Shown here one piece after another: positions 7,625 to 19,031 of a stretch of DNA of 64,000 nucleotides (positions are counted from its first letter, which is position 1; each line of letters starts with the position of its first letter). The DNA is from Saccharomycopsis fibuligera x Saccharomycopsis cf. fibuligera (lineage: Eukaryota > Ascomycota > Saccharomycetes > Ascoideales > Saccharomycopsidaceae). A model generated the notes under the pieces. It was not told where the DNA came from, did not search any database, and saw only the letters and a program-made list of their open reading frames with translations. A program made the position numbers and the translations under genes. The DNA is taken from NCBI GenBank assembly GCA_001936135.1, contig CP012811.1:2728001-2792000 (forward strand). The letters are read 5' to 3'.

Positions 7625-10120
7625 ATGATGGAGAGATCATTCAAGGACTCCTCGTCCATTAATAGCTACTTGAAGGAACTTCACGCCACCAACAAGTCCT
7701 TCACACTCCCCTTGGATCTCGGCGTATCGTTTGTTGAGATCTTGATCAAAAACATTATTGTGTTGCCCACCGAGGAAAAAGAAAAGGCCAACTCAGTGAC
7801 AACTCTATCAAACCTCATTCACTTTTTGCCAGCGTCTTCCCAGTTCAACTACCTCTTCAATAATCATAGTTTTCTCATCAGCTTGATCAACTTCGCGATC
7901 GCTAATCCGCTTGACGATGCACCATACATTATATTGACCTCGTATTTGAGGGGCGATTTTCTTGAACACCAGACGATATCCAGCTCAGGAAACAACGACA
8001 ACTACAATATTTTCTTCAACATTTTTTTGAAAAATATGAACATTCTTGAAAACATCCCCAAGAGAGTTTACACCATGAACAAAAGCTTGATCAAAACTTC
8101 CACTGAGTTCGTTATCGCCCTCGTTGCCGTCGCTTCTACCCCGGAAAATGTGAATTATGCGCTTAAGATATTTATTGTTCTTCGTCAGTTGGACTTCACC
8201 TCGCTTTTCAAAAATTTCATAATGAGACAAGGTTTAGGGTCACCAAAGGTGATTCAAATGGTCGGCACGTATCATGCCCAGAGTTTAGCCAAAATTTTGA
8301 ACAACTTGACTAATGCAAAGTTCGATATCAGAAACAATTCATTGCACCAGGGGATCTTGACCAAACTATGCTACTCGTTCAAAAGTTTCCACCATTTGAT
8401 TCCAACGGCAAAACTTGGCGAAAAAATCACTGATGAGGACGTATTTATTGCTTCTGGCCTAACTAGTGACCCGGTAAAGTTTATTGCTGATAAATACAAT
8501 ATTGCTACCGCGTTAACTTGTTTGCAGTTCACTAGCAGTCCATCCACTAATGCGTTCAAAATCAAATGCAAGCAGCAGTACGTGCTTACTCCAGAAGTGC
8601 ACAAACGATTCCCCATCAATAGATTCATTTGCGACATTGCTCTTTTGAACAATGAGCACTTTTACCATAAATCCAATCCAAATTTCGAAGTGGTTACGAA
8701 ATTCCTCATGTATGCTGATAGAATATTTTGCATATTGATGGATAAAGCGTTCAGCTACTGGGAAAAAGCTGAAGGCAATAATCGTTGCGAGGAAGATATC
8801 AGCTGTATAATCAACTTGATTAAGCTTGATCTCAAGTACATCAACTCCGTTATCATCAATACTAGAGAATTTAGTGAAGTTAAAGAGCAGGTGCTCAAGC
8901 TCAACTACGAGAACATTAAGCAATTGCAATTGACGTTCTTTAAGAATAACCAGTTTTTAGATGTTATCGATCATAAAGACTTACTCAAGTTTGATAACGA
9001 CATTATTGAAAACTTGAAATTTTTCATCATCAAAGAAAGATTCACGGAGTTGTCCATCGGCAATACGTGTTTTAGTGAAGATCCAGTTAACCTTAACAGT
9101 AACAACTACTCGCTTCTCACCAGCAATAAAAACAAAATGAAGAAAAGGCTATATGTGACCCTTTCTCCAAACAGAAGTATGATTTACTATAAGAGTATCC
9201 CAGAAACAATGAAGTTGAAGCACGGCCAGCATTTGGACTTGGACAAATCAAATTCCAATTCTGTGCTCATAAGATCCATCAAGAAAGTGATGGTCAATGA
9301 TTCCGCAGAGACCAATAAGCCAGCCGAATTTTATTTCACTAATGCATCGTCATCATCATCCTCAGCGGCATCTCTAGAAAATGCTTCACTCAAAGGCAGC
9401 AATCCTGATTTCGCCAAATTTGGTAACCGGACCGGTAACGTTATGACTTCAAATAACACGTTTCTCAACAATAGCAAACATTTCATCACTATTGGCTCCA
9501 GAAACGCCATAACTAAAATCGATCTTGTTGATGCTGAAAGCAAATCACTTTTTACATTCTATACCGACAACAAGCATAACGCAATCTTGTGGATAGATTC
9601 ATTAAACTTGTTGATCAATGACTTCAATTTCAAAAATATTACAGATGAAACTAAATTCCACATGGAGCAGTTATTCGACATTAAGCGAACAATGCAGTTC
9701 TCCCCACTCAACCAAATCTTGCATTCTGAACTGATCAACTTGTACACGGGGCAAGCTAAACACGGTAACTTCCTACAGCTTGATAATATCAAATTTGACA
9801 GCCATAGTAGACTAGTGAAGAAAGATTTCCATTCGATTTTGAGTAACCATAAGTTTAACGATTTGAAAAACGTCAAGAATACTAATGGGAACGTGACGGC
9901 AGCGGCAGCGGCAAAGAAGAAAAAATTGACTGATTCAAAGTCTAACTCAGCAACAGCAGCTGCTAGCGCTACCGCCAATGGTAATGGGCATGGCCATGGG
10001 AGCAGTAAGTTGTCAAATGTGATTTTGGAAGTTGATGAAGAGTTGGGCACTACGGAGCCGGAATTCAATTACAATTACGAAGAGTTGCTTAGTATATCCG
10101 ATGGGTTTTATTATACTTGA
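7625..10120 (+). CDS. ELMO/Lmo1-like protein with a C-terminal PH-like region
   Basis: The 831-residue protein has an alpha-helical N-terminal half (residues 1-480, Leu/Ile/Asn-rich, armadillo-like). A PH-like beta-rich region follows at about 500-660: KKRLYVTLSPNRSMIYYKS early, and FYTDNKHNAILWIDSLNLLIND late with the invariant Trp of a final PH helix. A Ser/Asn loop interrupts the PH region near 570-625. Helical repeats followed by PH fit the ELMO family. Yeast Lmo1 partners the DOCK protein Dck1 as exchange factor for Rho5 in stress and mitophagy signalling. The assignment is inferred from architecture and general similarity; another PH scaffold remains possible. A low-complexity Ala/Lys/Gly/His segment lies near 760-800. 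The ATG follows AAATAATC; a second ATG comes immediately after. Confidence 0.5.
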   Translation: MMERSFKDSSSINSYLKELHATNKSFTLPLDLGVSFVEILIKNIIVLPTEEKEKANSVTTLSNLIHFLPASSQFNYLFNNHSFLISLINFAIANPLDDAPYIILTSYLRGDFLEHQTISSSGNNDNYNIFFNIFLKNMNILENIPKRVYTMNKSLIKTSTEFVIALVAVASTPENVNYALKIFIVLRQLDFTSLFKNFIMRQGLGSPKVIQMVGTYHAQSLAKILNNLTNAKFDIRNNSLHQGILTKLCYSFKSFHHLIPTAKLGEKITDEDVFIASGLTSDPVKFIADKYNIATALTCLQFTSSPSTNAFKIKCKQQYVLTPEVHKRFPINRFICDIALLNNEHFYHKSNPNFEVVTKFLMYADRIFCILMDKAFSYWEKAEGNNRCEEDISCIINLIKLDLKYINSVIINTREFSEVKEQVLKLNYENIKQLQLTFFKNNQFLDVIDHKDLLKFDNDIIENLKFFIIKERFTELSIGNTCFSEDPVNLNSNNYSLLTSNKNKMKKRLYVTLSPNRSMIYYKSIPETMKLKHGQHLDLDKSNSNSVLIRSIKKVMVNDSAETNKPAEFYFTNASSSSSSAASLENASLKGSNPDFAKFGNRTGNVMTSNNTFLNNSKHFITIGSRNAITKIDLVDAESKSLFTFYTDNKHNAILWIDSLNLLINDFNFKNITDETKFHMEQLFDIKRTMQFSPLNQILHSELINLYTGQAKHGNFLQLDNIKFDSHSRLVKKDFHSILSNHKFNDLKNVKNTNGNVTAAAAAKKKKLTDSKSNSATAAASATANGNGHGHGSSKLSNVILEVDEELGTTEPEFNYNYEELLSISDGFYYT

Positions 10121-11734
10121 GGAGAGATGTCATCCTTTTTTTTTTTTTTTTTGTTTCTTGTGTGCTCTGTTTGAACAAAATTTATCCGTTTTGCTTTTTA
10201 TTTATTTGTCTTGTTTTCACCTTAGGTGTTTTCAATTTTTTTTTCTTGCTCTTTGTTTTGGTTATAATTTTTGCGGGCTCATATGATACGCTGCGCAATT
10301 GAAGAATATTGTGACATTTACGTTATCAGGAAGTGCTTTTTTCTTTTTTCTTTTTTTTTTTTTTTTTTTTTTTTTGGCTATGTTTCATTTTCTTTATTAA
10401 TATTTACTTTTTTCCGCTTATCTTAGCTGTTTATTCTCATTATTATCAAGTTTTATTGTACATGTTATTTTCGTTTCTATTGTTTTTACTCTTTTTGCTG
10501 ATTATTGTACGGGCAAGCGCATTTTCTGTTTATTTCATTTCTTTTACTATTATCTCTTTTTTCTTTTTCTTTTTATTTTCGCTACTAAATTTCTCATTCC
10601 GTATCCCATTCCACATTAGCTTCTATACAATAGAAAAATACAAAATAGACCTACACCGAATTTTATATCATTTTCATTAAAATAGAGTTTTTGTGTCTGT
10701 AGCTGATCTCCCGTTAATTTTTATTTACCATAGCCGGCGACTGTTCACTGACGACTTTAACAACCATCAATCTGATCGTATTTACTTTTCACATTTTACT
10801 TCTTCTGAGCTTGTGGCAAGCTTAAATTAAAGCCCAATTTTCCAGTTGCTGGTAATATTCAAATCCCATGAAAGTTTCAGTACTGCATCATGCAAAAACA
10901 AAAAAAAACAAAAAAAAAACAGCTAATTAAATAAAAGAGGCAATGTCCACGACAGACAAAAATCGCAATTCGTTCAACAACATGTGTTCATAATGGCAAT
11001 ACGGTTAAATAATCAAATCATAAAAACCAATGCCAAAAAGGTAAGCCTAAGAGCATAGAATAGAAGAGCTTTCCCTTGGCCTTAATGATGCCATTAATGA
11101 TACATTTGATCTGCTGCGATGCTTTCACAACTTTTTACAGATTACTCTGGTTGGACCCTGCAGAATACGCGTGTATCGAAACTCTGGGTCTATTGACATA
11201 TATGGAAATCACCGACACAAGGAAGTGCGTTACCCGAAAATTTAGAGATACTTTGAAGAGGGTAAGAGTAGAAGTAGAAAAATGACACTTTGCCTTGTTT
11301 TTGATTCAAGCTGAGCAGAAGAGCAAAGAGCACGTAGAAACAATACAATACTGAGTCTTGTGCAGGAACAGGTTGTTTGATTTATAGTTCAATTGGAAAC
11401 TTAGCGTTGAAAGTTTCTTGCTCGGGCAATCATCACAACCTTCTCATTTATTAGGTTGCATTCGAATTGAAGCGATTGGTACTGCAAAGTTGCCATTGAC
11501 TGACACTCCATTTTAGCGCTACCCCCCGATATATCATCGACGCCATATCGCTGCTCCAGATTTATACCGCGAGCTGTATCATATTAATATCATATTAGCA
11601 TATTTTTTTTTCTTTTTTATCTTTTCTTGCTAAGACCCAATTGTTTCTTTTCTTTTGAAATCCTTAGGTATTTTCTTCCCAGCCGTTGTTTAAGCTTGCA
11701 AATCTCCAATTTGCATTTTTAAAACAATTGAATT
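10121..11734. other. 1.6 kb intergenic region
   Basis: This includes the T-rich 3' flank of the gene at 7625 (poly-T near 10136-10152 and 10347-10375) and the promoter of MNS1. Poly-pyrimidine tracts precede the MNS1 start (11608-11690). An ACGCGT hexamer occurs at 11167-11172. I see no supported gene. Confidence 0.6.
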
Positions 11735-14008
11735 ATGTCTAGTTATAGTAAGGCTAGCGACATCCATTGGCGACCACACTCAAAAAAGAACGATAGTCTT
11801 CCATTGTACTATAAGGAAAAACCAAAGAACAGCAATTTCAGATCTGCGGATAGTTTCAGCAACCAAATATTATCTTTTTGGTACGATAAACAGAAAAGAA
11901 AAATGTTATACAAAGCTTTTTCACTCTCTTTTGTGGTCTACATCATTTACTACTTGTTCTTTTCTAGTAGTAGTGGTCCAACTTCTAAGCTAAACATTTT
12001 GGACGCCAAAGCAAAGCAAAACCAAATCAGGGAAGTTTTTAGAGAGTCTTTTGCTGACTATAAAAAACACGCATGGGGAAAAGATGTTTATCATCCAGTT
12101 TCCAAGTCTGGTGAAAATATGGGCCCAAAACCTTTGGGGTGGATGATTGTTGATTCTTTGGATACATTATATTTGATGAACTTGACCAGCGAAATCAAAG
12201 ATGCTAAGAAATGGGTTAAAGATGATCTTACCTATGATTTTGACTACGCAGTTAATACATTTGAAACTACCATTAGAATGCTTGGTGGGCTTTTATCCGC
12301 TTACTATTTATCCAAAGATGACGTTTACTTGAACAAAGCCACTGACTTGGGCAACAGAATATTGGGCGCTTTTGACTCTCCTTCTGGTGTGCCATACGCT
12401 AGTGTGAATTTGAAAACTGGAAGAGGTATCAAGTCCCATGCTGATGGTGGTGCTTCATCTACTGCAGAAGCAACCACTTTACAGTTGGAGTTCAAATATT
12501 TGGCCAAATTGACCGGTGAAGCCATGTATTGGGAAAAAGTTGAAAAGGCAATGGAAGTGATATATAACGAAAATAACCCGACTGATGGGCTTGTGCCGAT
12601 TTTTGTGCATCCTGACAATGGTAAATTCCGTGGGAATTTGATCCGTTTGGGTTCCAGAGGCGACTCATACTATGAGTACTTGTTGAAACAATATTTGCAA
12701 ACAAAAGAAGGTATTTACTGGCAAATGTATAAAGAATCAGTTGACGGTGTGAGGAAACATTTGGTTAAAAAATCTGAGCCAAACAAGTTGACGTTCATTG
12801 GTGAATTAGAAAATGGGCTTAATGGCTTTTTCTCTAGTAAAATGGATCATCTTGTATGTTTTTATGGTGGGTTATTGGCCTTAGGAGCCACCGAAGGATT
12901 AGATGTGGCTACTTTCAAAAAGCAAAACAGTTGGACAAGCTCCAGAAATGCTGATTTGCAATTAGGCAAAGAGCTTACCAAAGCTTGCTACAAAATGTAC
13001 AATTTGACAGAGACTGGTCTTGCTCCAGAAATTGTCGTTTTCAATGAAGATCCTTCAAAAAAAAAAGATTTCCACATCAAGCCAGCGGACACCCATAATT
13101 TGCAACGTCCAGAAACTGTGGAAAGTTTGTTTATCTTATACAGGATTACTAAAGATCCTATTTATCGTCAATGGGGTTGGGAAATATTTGAAAACTTTGT
13201 CAAGTATACCAAAGTGCCTAACGGTAGCTACTCGTCTCTTGATGATGTGACTGATGCAGACAACATCCATTTCAGAGACAACATGGAGTCATTCTGGTTG
13301 GCTGAAACTTTGAAATACTTGTACTTGTTATTCGAAGACGATGAAAGTGTTTTGCCATTAAACAAAATAGTTTTCAACACTGAAGCACATCCATTGCCAG
13401 TGTTTGACCCTGAGCCATTATTCAAGACTGGCTGGACATTTAAAAATAATGCCAAGGGAATAAACATTGAACATACCTTAGAGTTCACGAATAGTAGAGC
13501 AGATGAACATGCTCAGTGGAATAAGCTCATGAACGAAAAGGGAGCCAAGGGAGAATCTTTCAATGAAAAAGTTCAAAAATCAGAAGAACAACAAGAACAA
13601 AAAAAGAATGCAAAGCTATTTGACGAGGATGTAGCAGGAAAACAAGCAGATGAGAAAAAAGCTGAAGCTGAAGAAGCTGAAGAAGCTCGTCTTAAAGAGA
13701 AGTTCATTGAGGAACAGAAAGATATCCATAAGGATATCAAGGATGCTCCAGCTGCAGCACCAGCGGCAAAGCCATTAGAAGAGCAGTTAAAAGAAGAAAT
13801 CGCTAGTGAAGAGGGTAAAGATATGATTCAAGAGGGAAAAGATAAGTACTCTTCCAAAAGTGCTAAGGCCGACGCAAAGAGAAAGGAGAAATTAACTGAT
13901 GATGAAAAGACAAACCAACGTATTAAGCAGGAATTGGAAGAAGGAAAGGAGTACACTGAGATTATAGATGAGTTGATAAAAGAGGAAGAGAAGAACAGAA
14001 AGGATTGA
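11735..14008 (+). CDS. MNS1: ER class I alpha-1,2-mannosidase (GH47) with a long charged C-terminal extension
   Basis: The 757-residue protein is a type II membrane enzyme. It has a cytosolic N-terminus, a membrane segment at about 60-76 (LYKAFSLSFVVYIIYYLFF) and a lumenal GH47 domain at about 95-570. Family signatures are clear: PLGWMIVDSLDTLY, TFETTIRMLGG (175-185, catalytic acid region), HADGGASSTAEATTL, RGDSYYEYLLKQYL, HLVCFYGGLLALG, RPETVESLF, NMESFWLAETLKYLYLLF, and the calcium-binding NTEAHP at 548-553. The Cys pair in HLVCF and KACYKMY matches the conserved disulfide. The enzyme trims Man9 N-glycans in quality control. Oddity: S. cerevisiae Mns1 ends soon after NTEAHP, but here about 185 residues of Glu/Lys/Ala-rich, probably coiled-coil sequence follow. 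Confidence 0.92.
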   Translation: MSSYSKASDIHWRPHSKKNDSLPLYYKEKPKNSNFRSADSFSNQILSFWYDKQKRKMLYKAFSLSFVVYIIYYLFFSSSSGPTSKLNILDAKAKQNQIREVFRESFADYKKHAWGKDVYHPVSKSGENMGPKPLGWMIVDSLDTLYLMNLTSEIKDAKKWVKDDLTYDFDYAVNTFETTIRMLGGLLSAYYLSKDDVYLNKATDLGNRILGAFDSPSGVPYASVNLKTGRGIKSHADGGASSTAEATTLQLEFKYLAKLTGEAMYWEKVEKAMEVIYNENNPTDGLVPIFVHPDNGKFRGNLIRLGSRGDSYYEYLLKQYLQTKEGIYWQMYKESVDGVRKHLVKKSEPNKLTFIGELENGLNGFFSSKMDHLVCFYGGLLALGATEGLDVATFKKQNSWTSSRNADLQLGKELTKACYKMYNLTETGLAPEIVVFNEDPSKKKDFHIKPADTHNLQRPETVESLFILYRITKDPIYRQWGWEIFENFVKYTKVPNGSYSSLDDVTDADNIHFRDNMESFWLAETLKYLYLLFEDDESVLPLNKIVFNTEAHPLPVFDPEPLFKTGWTFKNNAKGINIEHTLEFTNSRADEHAQWNKLMNEKGAKGESFNEKVQKSEEQQEQKKNAKLFDEDVAGKQADEKKAEAEEAEEARLKEKFIEEQKDIHKDIKDAPAAAPAAKPLEEQLKEEIASEEGKDMIQEGKDKYSSKSAKADAKRKEKLTDDEKTNQRIKQELEEGKEYTEIIDELIKEEEKNRKD

Positions 14009-15358
14009 TTTGATCTACGTATATTTTTTTCTCTTTGTGTATTTATAATTAGTAGAGAGTTTGAAGAAAACTTAATTAATAAAAAAAAAAAAATAATCAA
14101 TAATTAAAAAAGGGCATTTCTTTTTACTGCTAAGATGTGTAGGCATGCTTTCCAATAGCGAAGTAGTCGCCCTATTGGGCATTGAAACAAATATCGTATG
14201 GTAGGTAGCATATTGTTTGGATGCTGCTACATAGGAAACATTGGACGTCCATAGTCGCTGTGAATGCTATCTCCAGAAACCGTTGGTTTACTGTCTTGCT
14301 GACGTACCATTTGCTGGAACTATTGTTGTACACTCCATGCATGCTGCGAATTGTTTTCCCTTAATGCACATCCACATATCCATACATCATGTAAGTTTTC
14401 ATCGCATTACACCCTTACACTGCTCTGATAGGACTGTACACTTGTACCGGCCATCTCCCCGATTTCGATGCTTGCAGTATTTAACCAACCAAGCCATCTT
14501 TCACTAACAGAGCTCTGTGAATGAATAGGAATAGAAAAGAAGGATGAATGCAATTATAAAATTAATAGAAGCAAGCAGTAAATTTTTTCTAGCAGGGGCT
14601 AAACTGCCAGCATAAATAACTCGCTAACCGAGAGTAGTAATGGCTTATATTTTCTAAGCCGTAGCAAACTTTTGCAAATTCACACCTTGAAATTGTTAAC
14701 ATGATTATAGCCCTGTTGATTACAATAGTTGACTGAATACTATGGTTGACTGAAACTTGAGTTTGGTAATATCACGCTTTTACTCTACATGTTCGCTTAT
14801 CACGGGGATCAGTCACCACACCAAGGTTAGAGCTATGCCATAGCAGTATCAATTAATAGTGACAATAGCTCAATGCGTATATCAACGCAACGTTACAGCC
14901 GTCTGACTTCTATGATTTGATTTAATCCAACCGTTACTTATAATTTGTAGCCAGTCATGTTCCATGCCAACATTTTCGAAGTATGAGGTTATGAAAATTA
15001 CACTTCGCCGAATTTTGCAAGATGCAGCAGCATCTCTGACAGCTTGACTTGGGAAATCTGGAGTGCTGTGCGGGCGCGATTGGCCAGCGATAAGCTCTGA
15101 GCCCACGCACTCGGCGGACCTGAAGGCGAGAAAAAAGCGGAGGGGCACATGCGATACTGCAGGCCTGTGCTCAAGAGTAAACAAAATGAAAATTAAATCG
15201 TAAACTATAGTACAGTAAGCGTTTCACTTTGATCTGATCTAAGTGTTTTCTTGTTCTTATATCCTATGTTATTTCTTTGGTTACTCCTTCTATACTGTTA
15301 AGTTGATTTTTTTTTACGTAACTCATACCGCAATAATTCCAAACTACACATTTGCACC
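14009..15358. other. 1.35 kb intergenic region with two GATA motifs upstream of DAL2
   Basis: This holds the MNS1 3' flank and the DAL2 promoter. GATAAG occurs at 15089-15094 and in reverse at 14796-14801. GATA factors drive nitrogen-catabolite-sensitive allantoin genes in yeasts, so these are candidate sites. Open frames here lack natural composition. Confidence 0.5.
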
Positions 15359-16554
15359 ATGTCTGTTTCTGTTTTAGACCAAGAAACATTTAAAACCAAC
15401 GTTACTAGCAGATATACCGGTATGTGTTGTTGTTGTGCCATTTTAGTTTCTGATAAATTGAACTGACTGAATCACCTTTAAAACCACTCAATTATTCGAC
15501 GTACTAACTTCCCGAGTCTCTAGACGTCATTGCCAAAAAAGTTGGCGGCAAAGTACTTGCCTTTTCTGACGAATGGTTCGCTGACGCCACTAACTTGATT
15601 GAAGCAACCGTACCAATCAGAGACGCCACCAGATTCACCGAAAAGGGCGCCTGGTATGATGGTTGGGAAACGAGAAGACATAACACTGAAGAAGCCGACT
15701 GGGTGATTTTCAAACTTGGTGTCGCTTCTGCTCAATTGGTTGCTGCGGAAGTAGACACTGCTTTCTTTAATGGTAACCATGCTCCTCATATCTCAGTCGA
15801 AGCCGCATCATTACCTTCGGATTTTGATGATTCAATCATTTCGCAAACTTCGGAAAAAGCCACAGGATCTTTTGCTGGTCCGGAAAGTATTCAATGGGAT
15901 CCAATATTGCCAAAGTTGGAATGCGGACCTTCTGCAAAATTCTTTTTTGCTAGGGATGAAATTACCACAAAGGCATACACTCATGCTCGATTGAGAATGT
16001 ATCCGGATGGCGGGATTGCCAGATTCAGACTCTATGGGAAAGTAGTACCCGTGGTTCCTCAAGAGCAGTCTATCCCATTGGACACTGCTGCGGTGGAAAA
16101 TGGTGGGGTTGCGGTCTCTTACTCCGACCAACATTTCGGTACTGCTAGCAATTTGCTCTTGCCGGGCAGAGGCCACGATATGTCTGATGGATGGGAAACT
16201 AAGCGTTCTCGTAGTCCCGGCCACGTTGATTGGGTTGTCGTGAAATTAGGGTTCGCCACTAAGATCTCCAAAGTGGTTATTGACACTGCTCATTATAAGG
16301 GAAATTTCCCTCAGAGTGTGATTGTCAAGGGGATCAATAAGCCGGGACAGGAGAAAGTTGATTATGAAAAAGATGTTGGTTGGAAAGTGGTGGTGCCACA
16401 AAGCAAAACTGGTCCTCATAAGGAGCATTTTTATACTAAAGAGGATGGACAATTGGAAAATGTTGACAACGGGGAAGTCTATACTCATGTATCACTAACT
16501 ATTATTCCTGATGGTGGAGTCAAAAGATTGAGAATCTTCGGCACGAGGGCATAA
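15359..16554 (+). CDS. DAL2: Allantoicase, two exons (15359-15419, 15524-16554)
   Basis: Allantoicase hydrolyses allantoate to ureidoglycolate and urea in purine-nitrogen use. Exon 1 (61 bases) encodes MSVSVLDQETFKTNVTSRYT plus one base. Exon 2 continues with DVIAKKVGGKVLAFSDEWFA, in frame with the split Asp codon. The 363-residue product is close to the S. cerevisiae length (343). It shows the two internally similar allantoicase halves: GAWYDGWETRRHNTEEADWVIFKLGVAS with DTAFFNGNH, and MSDGWETKRSRSPGHVDWVVVKLG with DTAHYKGNFP. Both halves end in a TH.RL.MYPDGGIARFRLYG-like motif. Two GATA motifs upstream fit nitrogen regulation. Confidence 0.93.
15420..15523 (+). other. DAL2 intron (104 bp)
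   Basis: The 5' site is GTATGT (15420-15425), the branch point is a perfect TACTAAC (15502-15508) and the 3' site is TAG (15521-15523). Removing it joins the short N-terminal exon in frame to the conserved allantoicase body. Confidence 0.92.
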
Positions 16555-17432
16555 TTTCTGATTTCTGAAGTAAGGTCAATTAAGGCGAATTTATAGTGCT
16601 TTGCTTTTAAGATTTAAATATTTATATTTACTGGAAAATTTTATTAAAAAAAAAAAAAAAAAGGTAGTGTGCGGAAAAATAAAAGTGAATAAATGATTTT
16701 TGTTTATCCAGTAACATTTAGCATGCCCTGAATGCTTAAGGTAAAATCACAGACTGTTTTTGCTTTCCATTGCCATCAAAACCATTACCTTTGCAATGAA
16801 GAAAAAGAAGATGAAGAAGACGATAATAATAATAATGACGATATGGTTCATCACTGTTTAATTTCTTCAAGATTCAAACCAAGAAATTACAGATAGTATT
16901 CTATGACTGCCTACCATCTATACAAAGCCATCACCTTTCTATTCTTTGTTAAGATGCGCTATGGCCAATTATGAGTTAAGTTAACTTATGTTGACTTTAA
17001 GACAAGAGTAAAAAAAACTTGAAAAACGAGAATTAATTATTTGATTAAAAGGAGACCTTAAGAGATAAATAAAAATGTTTTAAAAATAAAAGAAGCTAGC
17101 TAGCTAGATAGTAGAAAAATAAAAACCACTAATACGTAAATGAGTAAATTAGTAAAACCTAGACAAAAGAAAAACACAAACATGAACTGCACACGAGAAT
17201 TAATAATATGAAAGGTGATTAAAAAGATAAAGAGAAGATAAAAAAATTGCAAAACCAAATCTAGTAGGAGCTATCAGTTAAGCTAAGTTAGAAATAATAT
17301 TAAAATACATAAAAAAAAAATAATAATTTGTGTTATGTTTGAACAGTTAGAGAGACAATCAATAACGCGATTTCTTTCCAACAGTGTCCATTTTACTAAT
17401 TCTATTCTTTGAGTAATAAATGAGCCAACTTT
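16555..17432. other. Convergent intergenic region, 0.88 kb
   Basis: This is the shared 3' flank of DAL2 and the Seg1-like gene, very AT-rich. It holds a poly-A tract near 16646-16662 and AGCTAGCTAGCT near 17094-17105. I see no gene. Confidence 0.6.
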
Positions 17433-18990
17433 TTACTTTCCACCAAAAAGTTTTCTCAATCTTCCTCCAATCTTCTTCTTCTTTGGTTCATCGTCCACAA
17501 ACGCATCCAAGTCAGGATGTTGTTGGTTCAGTTTTGATCTACGTCCATTATGCCCCTGTCCATTCCCAGTATGTTCAAACTGACTAAACAATGAATGTTT
17601 CTTTGATTCTTTCAAATGTTTTTCAAACAATTTTTCCGAATTTATGCTTGATGATGGAGTCTTCAATGCATCTGGTTCATCATATCTATTATTCAATGGT
17701 GTGCCTTGCGGAAGAATGTCAGGCGTAGCAGATTTACCAGCAGATAAACCTAGTGGAGCAGTACCATTACCATGGCCATGTCCATTACCATTTCCACTAC
17801 GGTGACGAGCAAAACCAAATGTTTTTGGAGGCAGTGATACATGTTGGTTATTGTGCTGTTGTGGTGTTTGTTGTTGTTGTTGATTTTCTGGAACCCTTGA
17901 TAATCCTTTTGGCTGTCTTAAAGAATGGTGTGCAAACTTACGTATTCCAGCAGCGCTATAACCGCTGTTATCATAACTGTCTTCATCGTCAGAATCTTCA
18001 AATCTTGATTTGAATAAACCGAAGCCTCTTCCGCCATTACCAGCACCACCAGCGCCAACACCACCAGCGCCAGCACTATTAGTAGATTGTGGAGATAAAG
18101 CGTTTCCAGAAATAGGGCCGTTGATACCATTAGCTGAAGCATCACTGGCTCCGTATCCATTGCTTGCACTACTATTATGATCTCTCATTGAAAGCCTTTT
18201 AAATGCAAGATTATTTTCCGTTGGTCTAATTTTTTCAAAACTAGATTTTGGTCTTAAATCATCATTAGCTAAATGTTTTTCTAATCGAGCTGCCGATGAT
18301 GACAAACCATGATTAGGGGTAGTACTAGTTTTTGGTTGCACTGAAGGGGCATTTCTTAAAGAGTGACGTGATCCAATTTCTGACTTTGGTCTAACTTTTC
18401 TATTATTATTGTTATTTTGTAGGGGTTGTTGGCGTTGATATTGATTTTGTTGATGTTGTAATTGAGCACGATGATGTGGTGGTTGTTGTGATGGGGAGTT
18501 TGGAGTTGCATTATCAGCTTGTCTGAAAGTTCTATTACCCATTGCAGATTGTGACCTGACTAAGCTTGCATTATTGCTTGCGTTTGGATTCGCATTCAAG
18601 TCTGATCTAAAGGATCTGTCTCTCATTGAGGATCTCGATCTGCTGAGCTGAGCACCCCCAGTAGCACCACCAGCATTGGTAGAATGTTGGGTCTTGGTAG
18701 GGACTTCAGCATCACGCAAAGTTGCCAATCTCATTGAAGGAGAACGAGAAACTGGTAAAGACTGTCTATGTTGCTGATGTTTAGCGGCCAATTTTTGGCC
18801 CTTGTGAGGATCAGCCGATCTATAACCAGACAAAGTATCGGATTTTTCTAAAGCATGGGCCAGAGGGATCCTTGCAGGTACAGAATTTCTTTTACTCTTT
18901 CTTGATGGTGACTTGAATGGCACGCTGTTGATTGAATCAACGCTTTGATTACTGCTGACTCCCTTTTTCACAGTTGGCGCGCTTTGAAGG

Positions 18991-19031
<41 letters not shown>

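Noticed and set aside
11076-11285. 69-codon frame in the MNS1 upstream region
   Set aside because: The frame opens on TTG, has no homologue I recognise and lies in a promoter.
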